The position numbers and the translations under genes were made by a program. The notes beneath the pieces are model-generated. The model worked only from the letters and a program-made list of their open reading frames with translations, did no database searches and had not been told where the DNA came from. Positions 1-10,149 of a stretch of DNA of 64,000 nucleotides are shown piece by piece. The stretch is from NCBI RefSeq assembly GCF_900186955.1, contig NZ_LT906438.1:1922001-1986000 (forward strand), written 5' to 3'. Position 1 is the stretch's first letter. Each line of letters starts with the position of its first letter. The DNA is from Bacillus pumilus. GTDB lineage: Bacteria > Bacillota > Bacilli > Bacillales > Bacillaceae.

Positions 1-2
1 TT

Positions 3-320
3 CAATTAGAAGATGGCAGCTTCGGAGAATCGTGTAAAAGTGCAGAGGTTAAAAGGTACGTCCCGCTTCCATTTGGGACAGTGGTTCAAACGGCTTGGGC
101 TGCTGAGGCACTTTTACAATATGTGCAGCCAGATGACAAAGTGATTTTAAAAGCCATCTCATTTTTGATTCAACATCAGCACTCGAGTGAAGCCTTGCAC
201 TATCCAGTAGGTATTGGTCTTCCAAAGCAATTTTACATCACCTATCATAGCTATCCATTTGTCTTTCCAATGATGGCTTGTTCCACATTTTTAGAAGAAA
301 TGAGGCGTAAAAATGAATAA
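3..320 (+). CDS. sqhC: Squalene-hopene / tetraprenyl-beta-curcumene cyclase, C-terminal end (partial)
   Basis: This reading frame is open from the first bases of the window and ends at 320, so only the last ~105 residues are present. The fragment starts with a QW-type repeat (QLEDGSFGE) and continues with TVVQTAWAAEALL, which are typical of the alpha/alpha-barrel of triterpene cyclases. The family cyclises C30/C35 polyprenes at the membrane to give hopanoid-like sesquarterpenes. The stop overlaps the start of the downstream superoxide dismutase by 8 bp, so the two genes are translationally coupled, as with sqhC-sodF in B. subtilis. The catalytic DXDD region lies outside the window, so function is inferred from the QW motif and gene order. 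Confidence 0.82.
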   Translation, partial: QLEDGSFGESCKSAEVKRYVPLPFGTVVQTAWAAEALLQYVQPDDKVILKAISFLIQHQHSSEALHYPVGIGLPKQFYITYHSYPFVFPMMACSTFLEEMRRKNE

Positions 321-1134
321 GGAAGAATATCGCATGCAGCTTAAAGATTGGCTTAGCTCCATTCAAGGTGCAGTTCAAGATGACAACACCCGTCAGAAAG
401 CAGAACATTTATCGTTCATCATGAATGATGAACATTCCAGTGAAGAAGAGTGGTACGAATTGGCTGAAAGTATTGCAGAGGATATAATTCCACAAGATGC
501 AATCCGAGATGTGGCAGTTGGCGGCCATCAATTACCCCCTCTCCCTTACCGGTATGATGCACTAGAACCGTTTATTTCAAAAGAGGTGATGTATTTGCAT
601 CACCAGAAGCATCATCAATCATATGTTGATGGTCTGAACCAAGCTGAGCTTGCCTTAAAAAGAGCAAGAAGAACCAATGATTTTAAAATGATCAAGCATT
701 GGGAACGGGAGCTAGCCTTCAATGGTGCGGGACACTATTTACATTGCATTTTTTGGTTTTCTATGAGTCCTTCAGGGAAACAAAAGCCCACTGGGCAAAT
801 GCTTCGTCTTATTGAACAATCATTTGAAAGCTATGATGCATTCAAATCCCATTTTTCAGCTGCAGCCAAACAAGTTGAAGGTGTTGGGTGGGCCATTCTC
901 GTATGGGCACCAAGATCTCAGCGATTAGAGATTTTACAAGCAGAACGCCATCAATTTTTATCACAATGGGATGTGATCCCTCTTCTAGCTCTTGACGTAT
1001 GGGAGCACGCCTACTATCTGCAATATCTGAATGAAAAAGCGACATATGTAGATCGCTGGTGGAATATCGTTGACTGGCGTGAGCCAGAAGCACGCCTTAA
1101 GCAAGCTCAGCAAGTGAAATGGACCCCTTTTTAA
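313..1134 (+). CDS. sodF: Iron/manganese-type superoxide dismutase with N-terminal extension
   Basis: A 273-aa protein whose residues ~74-270 form a complete Fe/Mn superoxide dismutase, converting superoxide to oxygen and hydrogen peroxide. Landmarks in order are LPPLPYRYDALEPFIS, a His-rich helix (MYLHHQKHHQSYVDGLN) with the first metal ligand, GAGHYLHCIFW with the second, and ALDVWEHAYYLQY with the Asp and His ligands. The first ~70 residues are an acidic helical extension not present in ordinary SodA, as in the longer B. subtilis SodF. The start overlaps the end of the cyclase gene. Which metal is used cannot be read from the sequence alone. Confidence 0.88.
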   Translation: MNKEEYRMQLKDWLSSIQGAVQDDNTRQKAEHLSFIMNDEHSSEEEWYELAESIAEDIIPQDAIRDVAVGGHQLPPLPYRYDALEPFISKEVMYLHHQKHHQSYVDGLNQAELALKRARRTNDFKMIKHWERELAFNGAGHYLHCIFWFSMSPSGKQKPTGQMLRLIEQSFESYDAFKSHFSAAAKQVEGVGWAILVWAPRSQRLEILQAERHQFLSQWDVIPLLALDVWEHAYYLQYLNEKATYVDRWWNIVDWREPEARLKQAQQVKWTPF

Positions 1135-1280
1135 AAACGCTACTCCATGTAGGCATTTGCTTATATGGAGTATTTATAGTTTACATAATATTATTATCAG
1201 CACTAAAAGAATGGGTTGTTTTTTCAGAAAATTCATTTAAAATAGAAAAGATATGTATAGAAAGAGAGTTGAAGCAATGA

Positions 1281-2231
1281 ATGAAGATTTTATTAACCAT
1301 TAGTCACTTTGCAGGAAGAACCTTTGCAATTTGGGTCATTTTATTTGCGTGTCTTGGATTTGCCTTTCCTGCCGAATTTTCTAAGATTGGACCTTATATT
1401 CCTTTTTTACTCGGTATTATTATGTTTGGGATGGGGCTTACCCTGTCTGCTGAAGATTTTAAAGAGCTGTTTCGAAAACCTCTCTATGTGCTGATTGGGG
1501 TTCTGGCGCAGTACACACTCATGCCGCTTATCGCCTTTCTATTAGCTTACGGATTACAGCTTCCTTCTGAAATTGCAGTAGGCGTTATTCTTGTGGGCTG
1601 CTGCCCAGGCGGTACAGCATCCAATGTGATGACCTTTTTGGCGAAAGGAAATACGGCATTATCTGTAGCCGTCACCACCATATCGACCCTTCTTGCTCCA
1701 TTTTTAACACCTGTCTTTATTTTACTCTTTGCAAGATCATGGCTACCTGTATCGCCAGAAGCGCTATTTTTGTCAATTGTACAAGTTGTGTTGATCCCAA
1801 TTATCTTAGGTGTCATCGTTAAATTGTTTTTCAAAAAACAAGTGACCTATGCGGTTCAAGCATTGCCGCTTGTATCTGTCGCCGGAATTGTAGTGATCAT
1901 TGCAGCGGTTGTCAGTGCAAATAAAGAGCAGATTCTTCAATCTGGGCTGCTAATATTGGCCGTTGTGATCTTACATAATGGACTTGGTCTTTTATTTGGT
2001 TACCTTATCGCAAAGTGGTGCAAAATGGATATCCCTTCTCGAAGAGCCATCTCGATTGAAGTAGGCATGCAAAACTCTGGACTTGGTGCAGCTCTAGCGA
2101 CAGCACACTTCTCGCCACTTGCAGCCGTACCAAGTGCCATTTTTAGTGTGTGGCATAATTTATCTGGTTCCTGGCTTGCGACGTATTGGTCAAAGAAAGG
2201 AAATACTGAAAATGAAAAGAAAAAAAGCTAG
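1281..2231 (+). CDS. yocS: Bile acid:sodium symporter (BASS) family transporter YocS
   Basis: A 316-aa integral membrane protein with about nine or ten hydrophobic segments. It has the family landmarks FLLGIIMFGMGLTLS near residue 45, the GCCPGGTASN loop near residue 107, and SIEVGMQNSGLGAALA near residue 258, which in BASS proteins line the sodium and substrate sites. The family couples sodium entry to uptake of organic anions such as bile acids, pantoate or keto acids; the substrate here is unknown. It is a single gene between sodF and convergent odhB and ends at a bidirectional terminator. The ribosome site before the chosen ATG is weak, so the exact start is less certain. Confidence 0.85.
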   Translation: MKILLTISHFAGRTFAIWVILFACLGFAFPAEFSKIGPYIPFLLGIIMFGMGLTLSAEDFKELFRKPLYVLIGVLAQYTLMPLIAFLLAYGLQLPSEIAVGVILVGCCPGGTASNVMTFLAKGNTALSVAVTTISTLLAPFLTPVFILLFARSWLPVSPEALFLSIVQVVLIPIILGVIVKLFFKKQVTYAVQALPLVSVAGIVVIIAAVVSANKEQILQSGLLILAVVILHNGLGLLFGYLIAKWCKMDIPSRRAISIEVGMQNSGLGAALATAHFSPLAAVPSAIFSVWHNLSGSWLATYWSKKGNTENEKKKS

Positions 2232-2256
2232 CACCTTTAATGGGTGCTAGCTTTTC
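2225..2256. terminator. Bidirectional terminator between yocS and odhB
   Basis: An 11-bp perfect stem (AAGCTAGCACC / GGTGCTAGCTT) with a 7-nt loop at 2225-2253. On the minus strand a run of seven T follows, serving odhBA; on the plus strand a shorter T run serves yocS. Confidence 0.85.
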
Positions 2257-2266
2257 AAATTGAAGA

Positions 2267-3523
2267 TTATCCTTCAAGCAATAGCTGCTCTGGATCTTCA
2301 AGTAAGTTTTTAATCGTGACAAGGAATCCAACTGCTTCTTTACCATCGACAATCCGGTGGTCGTAAGAAAGAGCTAAATACATCATCGGACGATTCTCAA
2401 AACGTTCTTCATCAATTGCCACAGGTCGAAGCTGAATTTTGTGCATCCCTAAAATTCCAACTTGAGGGCTGTTTAAAATTGGTGTTGAAAGCAGTGAACC
2501 GAATGTTCCGCCGTTTGTGATCGTGAATGATCCACCTTGCAGCTCATTTAGAGACAATTTGTTATCTCGTGCTTTTTTCGCAAGATGACCAATTTCCTTT
2601 TCAATCCCTGCAAACGACAATCTGTCTGCATCACGGACAACCGGTACGACAAGTCCTTCGTTAGCAGCAACAGCGATGCCGATGTCATAGAATTTCTTCA
2701 AGACGAGCTCATCACCTTGAATTTCTGCGTTAAGCAGCGGATATTTCTTCAGTGCTGCTACAACTGCTTTTGTGAAGAAAGACATGAAGCCAAGCTTTAC
2801 ATCATTTTGTTCAAGGAAGGCATCTTTACGGCGTTTTCTTAAGTCCATCACAGCCGTCATATCTACTTCATTAAATGTCGTCAGCATTGCAGCCGTTTGC
2901 TGAACCTCAACTAAACGTTTTGCAATCGTTTGTCTGCGGCGCGACATTCTCTCACGTTCAATTGGCTTTCCTGGTTGTTCATTTTGCACCGCAGCATTTG
3001 CTTTTGGCGCGGCTTTTGGTGCACTTGCAGGTGCTTCATTCTTTTGATAAGAAGCGACATCCTGCTTTCGTACCCTGCCCAGCGGATCTACGGTTGGAAT
3101 TTCAGATAAGTCTAGTCCCTTCTCTCTCGCTAGTTTTCTAGCTGCTGGAGAAGCGATGGTTCTGCCATTACCAGATTTCGGCTCTTCTTTCACTGCTTCT
3201 TCTTTTTGAGCAGCTGCCGGTTCTTCTTTCGAAGCTGGTGCAGACTCTTGCTCTGGTGCTGGAGCTGCGGACTCGCTTCCGCCAGCTTCACCCGCTGCAA
3301 TTGTTCCGATGACTTCTCCAACTTGTACAGTGTCACCAGAATCCTTCAGCACTTCTTTCAGTACACCAGATTCTTCTGCTGTCAGTTCGACATTGACTTT
3401 ATCTGTTTCAAGTTCTAACAGGTATTCTCCCTGCTCCACATAATCGCCCGGCTGCTTTAGCCATTGAGCTATCGTTCCTTCCGAGATCGATTCCGCTAAT
3501 TCAGGTACTTTAATTTCCGCCAT
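2267..3523 (-). CDS. odhB: 2-oxoglutarate dehydrogenase E2, dihydrolipoyllysine succinyltransferase
   Basis: A 418-aa E2 subunit of the 2-oxoglutarate dehydrogenase complex of the TCA cycle; it transfers the succinyl group from lipoyl-lysine to CoA. Domains in order are an N-terminal lipoyl domain (residues 1-78, lipoylated Lys42 in [11 protein letters not shown]), an Ala/Glu/Pro-rich linker, a peripheral-subunit binding domain ([15 protein letters not shown] to RVRKQDV), a second linker, and a C-terminal acyltransferase domain with the catalytic SYDHRIVDG motif (His and Asp). It lies 14 bp downstream of odhA in the same operon. It is complete and of normal length. Confidence 0.97.
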   Translation of the reverse strand: MAEIKVPELAESISEGTIAQWLKQPGDYVEQGEYLLELETDKVNVELTAEESGVLKEVLKDSGDTVQVGEVIGTIAAGEAGGSESAAPAPEQESAPASKEEPAAAQKEEAVKEEPKSGNGRTIASPAARKLAREKGLDLSEIPTVDPLGRVRKQDVASYQKNEAPASAPKAAPKANAAVQNEQPGKPIERERMSRRRQTIAKRLVEVQQTAAMLTTFNEVDMTAVMDLRKRRKDAFLEQNDVKLGFMSFFTKAVVAALKKYPLLNAEIQGDELVLKKFYDIGIAVAANEGLVVPVVRDADRLSFAGIEKEIGHLAKKARDNKLSLNELQGGSFTITNGGTFGSLLSTPILNSPQVGILGMHKIQLRPVAIDEERFENRPMMYLALSYDHRIVDGKEAVGFLVTIKNLLEDPEQLLLEG

Positions 3524-3537
3524 TTTTCATTTCCCCC

Positions 3538-6372
3538 TTAGTTTTTGCGAGTCAAGCTATCAGATACAATTCGTTCTTGTTCTTTTTTATGCACAGTTGG
3601 ATCACCCTCAGCCGTACTTGAACGTCTTCTTCGACCGATGTAACGTACTTTTACTTTTTCAGACGCAATTTCACGTAAATATGGCTCAATGTATCCCCAA
3701 GCCCCCATATTTTGTGGCTCTTCTTGCGCCCATACGATTTCTTCTAAGTTTGTTAGTTTTGATAAAATCGCTTTAATATCTTTGGCTGGGAATGGATATA
3801 GTTGTTCGACTCTCGCAATGTGAAGCCAATCTTTCGGCTCTTCCATTTGAGTAAAACGATCACTAATATCGATTGATACCTTCCCGCTAGATAGCACGAG
3901 TCGCGATACTTTTTCGTGATCATGCACAAGGCCTGGTTGTTCAAGAACTGGTTGGAACTGTCCATCCGTTAATTCCTGGACTTCAGACAATGTGTTCGGG
4001 TTACGAAGCAGACTCTTCGGTGTCATGATGACAAGCGGACGAATCTCTTCACGAAGCAGCATTTTCGCCTGTCTTCTAAGAATGTGGAAGTATTGCGCTG
4101 CACTTGTGAGGTTCGCCACTGTCCAGTTATTCTCAGCAGCTGATTGCAGGAATCGCTCTGTTCTTCCACTTGAATGCTCAGGACCTTGTCCTTCATATCC
4201 ATGAGGCAAGAGCATCACTAGACCTGATTTTTGTCCCCATTTTGCGCGTCCAGCTGAAATAAATTGATCGAAATACACTTGAGCCGCATTTGCGAAGTCT
4301 CCAAATTGAGCCTCCCAAATGACTAACGTTTCAGGAGAATAGACATTATAACCATATTCAAACCCGATGACTGAGCCCTCTGACAGTGGACTATTATGAA
4401 CAGTAAATGATGCGTTTGCATCACTCAGCTCATGAAGAGCAATAAATTCATCTCCAGTTTGACTGTCGTGAAGAACAAGGTTTCTTTGAGCAAAAGTACC
4501 TCGCTCTGAATCCTGTCCGGTCATTCGAATTGGCGTACCGTCTTTTAATATAGATGCAAATGCAAGTGCTTCCCCAAGTGACCATTCTACTTTACGGTCA
4601 TCTGTAAACACTTTTGCACGTTTTTCAAGGATCCGTTTAAGCTTACCAAATACTTGGAAATCGTCCGGCCAGCTGATCAATTCTTCATTCAGCTTTCGTA
4701 ATACATCAAACTCTACGGATGTATCCACTGCTGGGAAGCCATTTGATACTGGTTCTGGCAGTTCAATTTCTTGAATCGTATGCTCTTTCTTTGAAGGCAC
4801 CTTTTGATAGGCCTCTTCTATTCTCGTCGCTACAGCCTGCTCGATTTCTTCACGCTGCTCTTTCGTTAGAAGACCTTCTGTGACAAGTTTATCTGCAAAG
4901 ATATTCTTGACCGTTTTGTGCTTTCTGACTGCATCGTACAGCATCGGCTGAGTCGTAGAAGGCTCATCCATTTCGTTATGACCGTATCTGCGGTAACCGA
5001 TCAAGTCAATTAAGAAATCCTTCTTAAAGCGTTTGCGGTATTCTACAGCTAATTGAACAGCCGCTAAACATGCTTCTGGATCATCTGCATTGACGTGAAC
5101 AATTGGAATCTCAAACCCTTTTGCAAGGTCACTTGCATATTTCGTTGAACGAGATTCATTGCTTTCCGTCGTAAATCCGATCATATTGTTTGCAATGATA
5201 TGGATTGTTCCGCCCACTTGATAGCCTACAAGTTGACTTAAATTTAATGTTTCTGCCACAATTCCTTCCCCAGGAAATGCCGCATCACCATGAATTAAGA
5301 TGGCTAATGCCTTTTCAACGTCTTGTACTGGATAGCCCTTTTGAGTACGTAATTCCTGAGCAGCACGTGTGCTTCCTTCAATGATTGGATCAATGAATTC
5401 CAAGTGACTTGGGTTATTAGCAAGCGTGACTCTCGCACTCTTTGTATCTTCGTCTTTAATTTGACGATCTGCTCCAAGATGGTACTTTACATCACCTGTC
5501 CACCCGTAGCTGATGCCAATAGAGCCTTCTGATGGAACAAGCTCTTTATTTGGCGCATGCTGGAATTCTGAGAAAATAATCTCATATGGTTTTCCTAACA
5601 CATGTGCTAATACATTTAAACGGCCTCTGTGTGCCATTCCAATGTTAATATTTGAAGTCCCTTGTGTAACAGACTCTGAAATAATTTCATCAAGTACTGG
5701 GACAAGTGCGTCTAATCCTTCTATTGAGAAGCGCTTTTGCCCAACAAATGTTTTATGAAGAAACTGTTCGAACTGCTCAACTTCTGTTAATCTCTTGAAT
5801 ACAGAAACTAGTTTATCGGCTGGTTTTTTCTTAAATAGTTCACCAGACTCGATTGATTTTGAGAGCCAGTTCCGTTCTTCGAAATCATGTACGTGATCAA
5901 ACTCAAATGAAATGGTACGCTTATACGTATTTCTCAAATGGTTAATGGCTTCTATGCCGTTTGAAATGTGTTTTGGTGCGTCAGGACTAATAATAGATAT
6001 TGGAATATTCTTGACGTCTTCTTCTGTTAAACCGTATTCCTTTAAAGGAAACAGCTCTTGTAATTCCTTTTCTTTGCGAAGAGGATTGACGGAAGCATTT
6101 AAATGGCCATACGTTCTGATGTCTTCTGCCAGTTTAACGACTGATGCTATCTTTTGGATTTGTTCAGAAGTAACTACGCTATTTTCTTTTTTCCCAATTT
6201 CCTCCTTCATTTCACTCGGTGGTGCACCAAGTTCATCAAATATGCCTCTTAGATCTTCATCAACACTAGTAGGATCCTGGACATACTGATCGTAGAGCTC
6301 GAGCACATAGCCGAGGTTCGGACCATGAAATTCTTCCCAACTCAACGGTTGTTTCACATCATTTTGAAACAT
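3538..6372 (-). CDS. odhA: 2-oxoglutarate dehydrogenase E1 component
   Basis: A thiamine-diphosphate decarboxylase of 944 aa that decarboxylates 2-oxoglutarate and succinylates the lipoyl group of OdhB. The ATG at 6372 was chosen over a TTG six codons upstream: a GGGGG ribosome site lies just before it, [15 protein letters not shown] resembles known E1 N-termini, and it gives the 944-aa length I recall for B. subtilis. Visible motifs include [31 protein letters not shown] and the ThDP region NNMIGFTT near residues 370-420, and [11 protein letters not shown]. It is the first gene of the odhAB operon, downstream of a promoter with a cre-like site. Confidence 0.97.
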   Translation of the reverse strand: MFQNDVKQPLSWEEFHGPNLGYVLELYDQYVQDPTSVDEDLRGIFDELGAPPSEMKEEIGKKENSVVTSEQIQKIASVVKLAEDIRTYGHLNASVNPLRKEKELQELFPLKEYGLTEEDVKNIPISIISPDAPKHISNGIEAINHLRNTYKRTISFEFDHVHDFEERNWLSKSIESGELFKKKPADKLVSVFKRLTEVEQFEQFLHKTFVGQKRFSIEGLDALVPVLDEIISESVTQGTSNINIGMAHRGRLNVLAHVLGKPYEIIFSEFQHAPNKELVPSEGSIGISYGWTGDVKYHLGADRQIKDEDTKSARVTLANNPSHLEFIDPIIEGSTRAAQELRTQKGYPVQDVEKALAILIHGDAAFPGEGIVAETLNLSQLVGYQVGGTIHIIANNMIGFTTESNESRSTKYASDLAKGFEIPIVHVNADDPEACLAAVQLAVEYRKRFKKDFLIDLIGYRRYGHNEMDEPSTTQPMLYDAVRKHKTVKNIFADKLVTEGLLTKEQREEIEQAVATRIEEAYQKVPSKKEHTIQEIELPEPVSNGFPAVDTSVEFDVLRKLNEELISWPDDFQVFGKLKRILEKRAKVFTDDRKVEWSLGEALAFASILKDGTPIRMTGQDSERGTFAQRNLVLHDSQTGDEFIALHELSDANASFTVHNSPLSEGSVIGFEYGYNVYSPETLVIWEAQFGDFANAAQVYFDQFISAGRAKWGQKSGLVMLLPHGYEGQGPEHSSGRTERFLQSAAENNWTVANLTSAAQYFHILRRQAKMLLREEIRPLVIMTPKSLLRNPNTLSEVQELTDGQFQPVLEQPGLVHDHEKVSRLVLSSGKVSIDISDRFTQMEEPKDWLHIARVEQLYPFPAKDIKAILSKLTNLEEIVWAQEEPQNMGAWGYIEPYLREIASEKVKVRYIGRRRRSSTAEGDPTVHKKEQERIVSDSLTRKN

Positions 6373-6458
6373 TTTGAACACTACCCCCAACTTTGATCAT
6401 CAAGTGATTGAACACTATCTCGATATAACTTCCAGAACACAATGACCAAATTTATGTA

Positions 6459-6483
6459 ATAAAACGCTTCCAATAATATTCTA
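6459..6483 (-). promoter_or_regulatory. odhAB promoter -10 with adjacent cre-like (CcpA) site
   Basis: On the minus strand, TAGAAT (6478-6483) is a good -10 element. Starting 5 bp downstream of it is TTGGAAGCGTTTTAT (6459-6473), which fits the cre consensus WTGNAANCGNWNNCW at all but one fixed position. A cre at about +5 would let CcpA block initiation or elongation, in line with known glucose repression of odhAB. The rest of 6373-6596 is AT-rich leader with no other feature seen. Confidence 0.55.
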
Positions 6484-6596
6484 CCACTGTTTCGGATTAC
6501 TTTCTACATTCTTTGTTCAATTAAAGATAAAAAATTCACAGAAAAACAAAAAATTTAAATCATTCCGAAAAATATTTTGAAGAAAGGGGCAAAACC

Positions 6597-8513
6597 TTAT
6601 GCCCCAATGCTTTTATGCAGTAATTTCTTCAGTAACGGATATAAAACATCTGGCAATGTATCGACATCTGGTACAAAAATGCTGAACTTGCCATACATAT
6701 CTTGAATGGTTTTCATCTGTGCTTCTTCGATCGGTGAATTGGATAAAAACACATTGATTACTTCAATGCCTTTTTTCCTCGCCTCAAGAACTGCTTCATG
6801 TGTATCGACAATCCCATTTTGTTCGTAGCTGAATGCAGCTGGCTCTCCGTCGGAAAAAACAATGAGAAACTTTTGCTCTTCTCTTCGTTTTAATATCATT
6901 TTTGTCATTTGACGAATTGCATAGCCATCCCGGTTATCCTCTTCTGGTTCAAGAGACATAATGGAAGGACCTGCATCAAATAAAGAATCTTTGAACGACA
7001 CGACTGTGTTGAAATAGTTCGGCTGACTTGTTTCTGATGCGTCGTTTGTATCTTCCCAAAACCCCACAATTTGATGTGGGACTTGAACGGACTTTAAGGC
7101 TTCATGGAATAGAACAATGCCTTTTTTCGTCTCGTCCATCTTGTCAAACATGCTAGCAGAACAATCCACTAATAAAGTGAAAACAGCATCAATTTCCGAA
7201 GAAGGTGCCTGTTTTTTATAGAAAAGACGCGGATTCGACTCTGTAAAATAACGAATGAGCTTTTTACTCAGACGTCCTGCATGAAGATCCGTTTTTGGCC
7301 ATGTTTTTTTATGTTCGAGCGTTTTTTGAATCATCTGTTTTAACCGTTTCTGATACGGCTCAATCTCCTTGGCGTGCTGCTTGTATACATCGATTTGTTC
7401 TGGCGCGGGAGGATCTGGTGAAATCATGACTGGAAACGCATATTTGTTCTCTTTTCCATTCTCATGAGCATCCGCTCCGCTTTCCTCGCCTTCAGCCTCT
7501 TCCAGCGCCTCAAGCTTTGAATAATCTTTTCGGTGAGTCTGCTTGGCAGAGCCTTGGACAGTGCCAAGTGCTTGATCTCCGTCATCGCCTTCTCTTGCTG
7601 CATCCTTCCCGAGATCACTTTTCCCGCCGTGCTCTAAATCAAATTGAAGGAAGCTTTTTGACGGCGCTTCTGTTTCTCGATGCCACACTTCCATATACTC
7701 TTGGTGGATGTCTTCATCGCCCTCTTTTTCCCGGTCGACTTTGATGTCCTCGCTTAATTTAGGTTTTCTTTTTAAGTCATGAAACAGCGGTTCTTTTGCC
7801 GCTTTTTCATAGTCCAATTCCGGGAAGAAAAAGTACGTATTCAGCATATCTTTATCAAGAAGCTCATCAAAGCCTTCCATTAATTCTTTGACGATGACTG
7901 CGATATCTCCGGTTGAACGCGCTTCATATACACGCTCAAGACTTGATTCAATAAATGGAATCATTGGGTTGATCCGCTCGTGAAGAGGCGGAATTTCTTC
8001 TAGCGGTGAATCCGCTGTCAGCTTCACATACATTGCACAATAGAGTGCATCCGTTAAAATGCTCCGCTCTTGGTTAATCGTTAATTGCGTCTTAAAATGA
8101 CGCCGGTATAGCTCTCTTCTTCGTTTAAATACCTTTTTTGTTCCTGGGCGGTCACGTTTAATCCGCTCTTCAATCCGGATATCTTCAAAGAGCATAAACA
8201 ATTGTTTACACAGGTCAGGAATGGACATTGTATGAGCATAGCGAATGATTTCCTGAAAGACAGTCAGATCACTATAAACGGTTCCTACTGCACGGAGGAA
8301 TACATCACTTTTCAGTCCGGCTGTCATGTCTTCCTGTTTACGGTCATCCCAAAAATGGCTGATGAAAATTTTCTTTTCAAAAGGATCATAGTAGGACTGC
8401 ACTCCGTATTCAAGCTCGACATCATCACTTTTTGCTAACGTTTTGGCTAAATCCGTTAATTCCATAAATAAAAATGAATCGATTCTGCTGTCATTAAATT
8501 TGATGAATTTCAA
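6597..8513 (-). CDS. yojO: VWA-domain protein of the CobT/YojO type
   Basis: A 638-aa soluble protein with an acidic, charged central region (~residues 270-350) and a C-terminal von Willebrand A domain. The VWA metal site is visible as LLVDCSASMFDKM (DxSxS) near residue 445, followed by IVFSDGEPAAF near 553. Such proteins pair with MoxR/CbbQ-type AAA+ ATPases in metal-insertion or protein-activation machines. That fits the neighbour YojN, which ends 11 bp upstream. Translation probably starts at a TTG with GAGG 9 nt before it. The client protein is unknown; the nearby superoxide dismutases and OdhA are only positional candidates. Confidence 0.88.
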   Translation of the reverse strand: MKFIKFNDSRIDSFLFMELTDLAKTLAKSDDVELEYGVQSYYDPFEKKIFISHFWDDRKQEDMTAGLKSDVFLRAVGTVYSDLTVFQEIIRYAHTMSIPDLCKQLFMLFEDIRIEERIKRDRPGTKKVFKRRRELYRRHFKTQLTINQERSILTDALYCAMYVKLTADSPLEEIPPLHERINPMIPFIESSLERVYEARSTGDIAVIVKELMEGFDELLDKDMLNTYFFFPELDYEKAAKEPLFHDLKRKPKLSEDIKVDREKEGDEDIHQEYMEVWHRETEAPSKSFLQFDLEHGGKSDLGKDAAREGDDGDQALGTVQGSAKQTHRKDYSKLEALEEAEGEESGADAHENGKENKYAFPVMISPDPPAPEQIDVYKQHAKEIEPYQKRLKQMIQKTLEHKKTWPKTDLHAGRLSKKLIRYFTESNPRLFYKKQAPSSEIDAVFTLLVDCSASMFDKMDETKKGIVLFHEALKSVQVPHQIVGFWEDTNDASETSQPNYFNTVVSFKDSLFDAGPSIMSLEPEEDNRDGYAIRQMTKMILKRREEQKFLIVFSDGEPAAFSYEQNGIVDTHEAVLEARKKGIEVINVFLSNSPIEEAQMKTIQDMYGKFSIFVPDVDTLPDVLYPLLKKLLHKSIGA

Positions 8514-8524
8514 AACTCAGAACC

Positions 8525-9403
8525 TCACTCGAATAATGTTTGGGCAATATTTCTTACCGCTGCTTTTTCCCGGTCATCTTCTAGCTTTTCAACAATCCCT
8601 CGTTCAACTGCACGAAGCGGCGGGATGTATTGCGCAAGATCACATGTGTCTAGAAGGGCGCGAATGGATGCTGCTTCTTCACTCACCTGCCCGTTGTGTG
8701 CCTGTGTAATGAGGTCTGATGAGAGCTGCACGAATTGATCGATTAAACGTTCATCCTTTAATACAGATTGAGATTGCAGTACATCCTTTAAGATGCCGCC
8801 GCCGATATATGGAACGTCAATGACAACAAAACGGTTTTTTAACGCTTCATTTAAAGGCACTGTGCCGACATAACCTTCGTTGATTGCCGCTATCACGCCA
8901 AAGCCTTCATCTGCTCGAACGACCTCTCCTGTAAATGGATTTGTCATCATTTTTCTGTAGTCGAGTACACCGTTTAAAATAGGCAGGGTTTCTGGCTTTG
9001 CCATGTTGATTTCATCAATATATAAAAGATGGCCTTTTTTCATTGCTTTCGTTACAGGTCCTTCAATAAATTCAATAGAAGCAACTTGACCATCATTGTG
9101 AATGGTTTTATAGCCAATCAAGCTTTCTGCATCAAGATCAACCGAGCAGTTCACACTGTGCATCGGCTGCTGAAAGAAAGCAGATAAAGTTTCTGCTAAT
9201 TTTGTTTTACCTGAACCAGTCGGCCCTTTTAAAAGAACGTTTTTGCCGAGTGCTAGTGCAATCATCGCATCTTGTATGATAGACGTGTCCTGTGATTCAT
9301 AGCCGCCTGTTCCAATAAGCGGACGGAATTCTTCTTCTAGTCCTTTTGCTTTTGCTTCAATCATTGCTTGAATTTCTTCTGGGAGTGATTGTTCGTTAAA
9401 CAT
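8525..9403 (-). CDS. yojN: MoxR/CbbQ-like AAA+ ATPase YojN
   Basis: A 292-aa single AAA+ domain. Walker A is [12 protein letters not shown] (near residue 59), Walker B is [13 protein letters not shown] (near 127), and sensor and arginine-finger regions follow ([21 protein letters not shown]). The family consists of hexameric ATPases working with VWA partners to activate or assemble enzymes. Here the partner is the co-directional yojO, 11 bp downstream, so the two form an operon. The start ATG has AGAGAGGA at a rather long spacing. The gene is separated from the upstream CuZn superoxide dismutase by a terminator, so it has its own promoter in the short gap. Confidence 0.88.
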   Translation of the reverse strand: MFNEQSLPEEIQAMIEAKAKGLEEEFRPLIGTGGYESQDTSIIQDAMIALALGKNVLLKGPTGSGKTKLAETLSAFFQQPMHSVNCSVDLDAESLIGYKTIHNDGQVASIEFIEGPVTKAMKKGHLLYIDEINMAKPETLPILNGVLDYRKMMTNPFTGEVVRADEGFGVIAAINEGYVGTVPLNEALKNRFVVIDVPYIGGGILKDVLQSQSVLKDERLIDQFVQLSSDLITQAHNGQVSEEAASIRALLDTCDLAQYIPPLRAVERGIVEKLEDDREKAAVRNIAQTLFE

Positions 9404-9450
9404 GTATGATTAATTCCTCTCTTCGATCATTTTCCTCACCAAGTATACTA

Positions 9451-9481
9451 AAAAAACCTTTATGCACTCAATACATAAAGG
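9451..9481 (-). terminator. Terminator of the CuZn superoxide dismutase gene
   Basis: Read on the minus strand: CCTTTATG (9474-9481), a 9-nt loop, CATAAAGG (9457-9464), then six T. It lies between the dismutase stop and yojN. Confidence 0.8.
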
Positions 9482-9492
9482 CTAGACATCTG

Positions 9493-10071
9493 TTATTTTA
9501 CCATTTCTTTTGTGATCGCTCCGCATGCGATGCGTTTCCCTGAGTTTCCAGAAGGGTTGCTTAAGTAATCATCTGCTTCTGCATGAATGATAAAGCTACG
9601 CCCATTTTGATCGATTAATTGGTTCGATCCTCCCTTTAACGTCACATCTGGTACATTCACGACAACATCAATTTGTCCATCTGCCCCAACTTCTAAATTA
9701 GGCATATCTCCAGCATGATGACCCTTTGGGTTATCAAAGCCATGCTCCCGGTGTGTTGGATTAAAGTGAGCCCCTGCCGTTTCAAAATCTGGCGCTTCAC
9801 ATCTTCCTGTTTCGTGAATATGGAAGCCATGAGGACCTGGCGGCAGATTTTTCGCTTTCACATGTAAATCCAGCCCGTTTTCTGAGGAGTCTCTTACTTC
9901 GATGCTCCCTATTTTTTGCCCGTTTTCATTGATGAGTGACGTGGTAACTGGTGCTTGCTTAGATGCTGCAACTTCAATGGTTTCTTCTGTCGTTTCTTTT
10001 TTCGGCGGTGCATGACAAGCTGTTGCAACAAAGACCAGACACATCATGATCAACCACACTGACTTTTTCAT
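9493..10071 (-). CDS. sodC: CuZn superoxide dismutase-like lipoprotein (YojM)
   Basis: A 192-aa protein starting at the ATG at 10071, which has GGGGGC 6 nt upstream; an in-frame extension to 10113 has no such site. The N-terminus is a lipoprotein signal (MKKSVWLIMMCLVFVATAC, lipid-modified Cys20), so the enzyme is anchored outside the membrane. CuZn-SOD motifs follow: GPHGFHIHETGRCE, AGAHFNPTHREHG, HHAGDMPNLEV, SFIIHAEADDY and GKRIACGAI. The copper His residues, bridging His and disulfide Cys are recognisable, although B. subtilis YojM is, as I recall, reported to be poorly active for lack of one copper ligand; whether that holds here needs an alignment. Monocistronic. Confidence 0.9.
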   Translation of the reverse strand: MKKSVWLIMMCLVFVATACHAPPKKETTEETIEVAASKQAPVTTSLINENGQKIGSIEVRDSSENGLDLHVKAKNLPPGPHGFHIHETGRCEAPDFETAGAHFNPTHREHGFDNPKGHHAGDMPNLEVGADGQIDVVVNVPDVTLKGGSNQLIDQNGRSFIIHAEADDYLSNPSGNSGKRIACGAITKEMVK

Positions 10072-10125
10072 ATGATTGCCCCCTTTAGATATCAGTATGG
10101 ACAACCTGATCAATAGGCAAACAAA

Positions 10126-10149
10126 AAAAGCCGAAAATCGGCTTTTTTA
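10126..10149 (-). terminator. cwlS terminator overlapping its stop codon
   Basis: On the minus strand AAGCCGA-TTTT-TCGGCTT followed by T residues, at 10126-10149. The cwlS stop codon (10147-10149) lies at the edge of the stem. Confidence 0.8.

Noticed and set aside
842..1093. 83-aa minus-strand ORF inside sodF
   Set aside because: Antisense to a conserved enzyme domain; no independent support.
5912..6289. 125-aa plus-strand ORF antisense to odhA
   Set aside because: Entirely within the well-supported odhA frame; Ser/Phe-rich shadow sequence without ribosome site.
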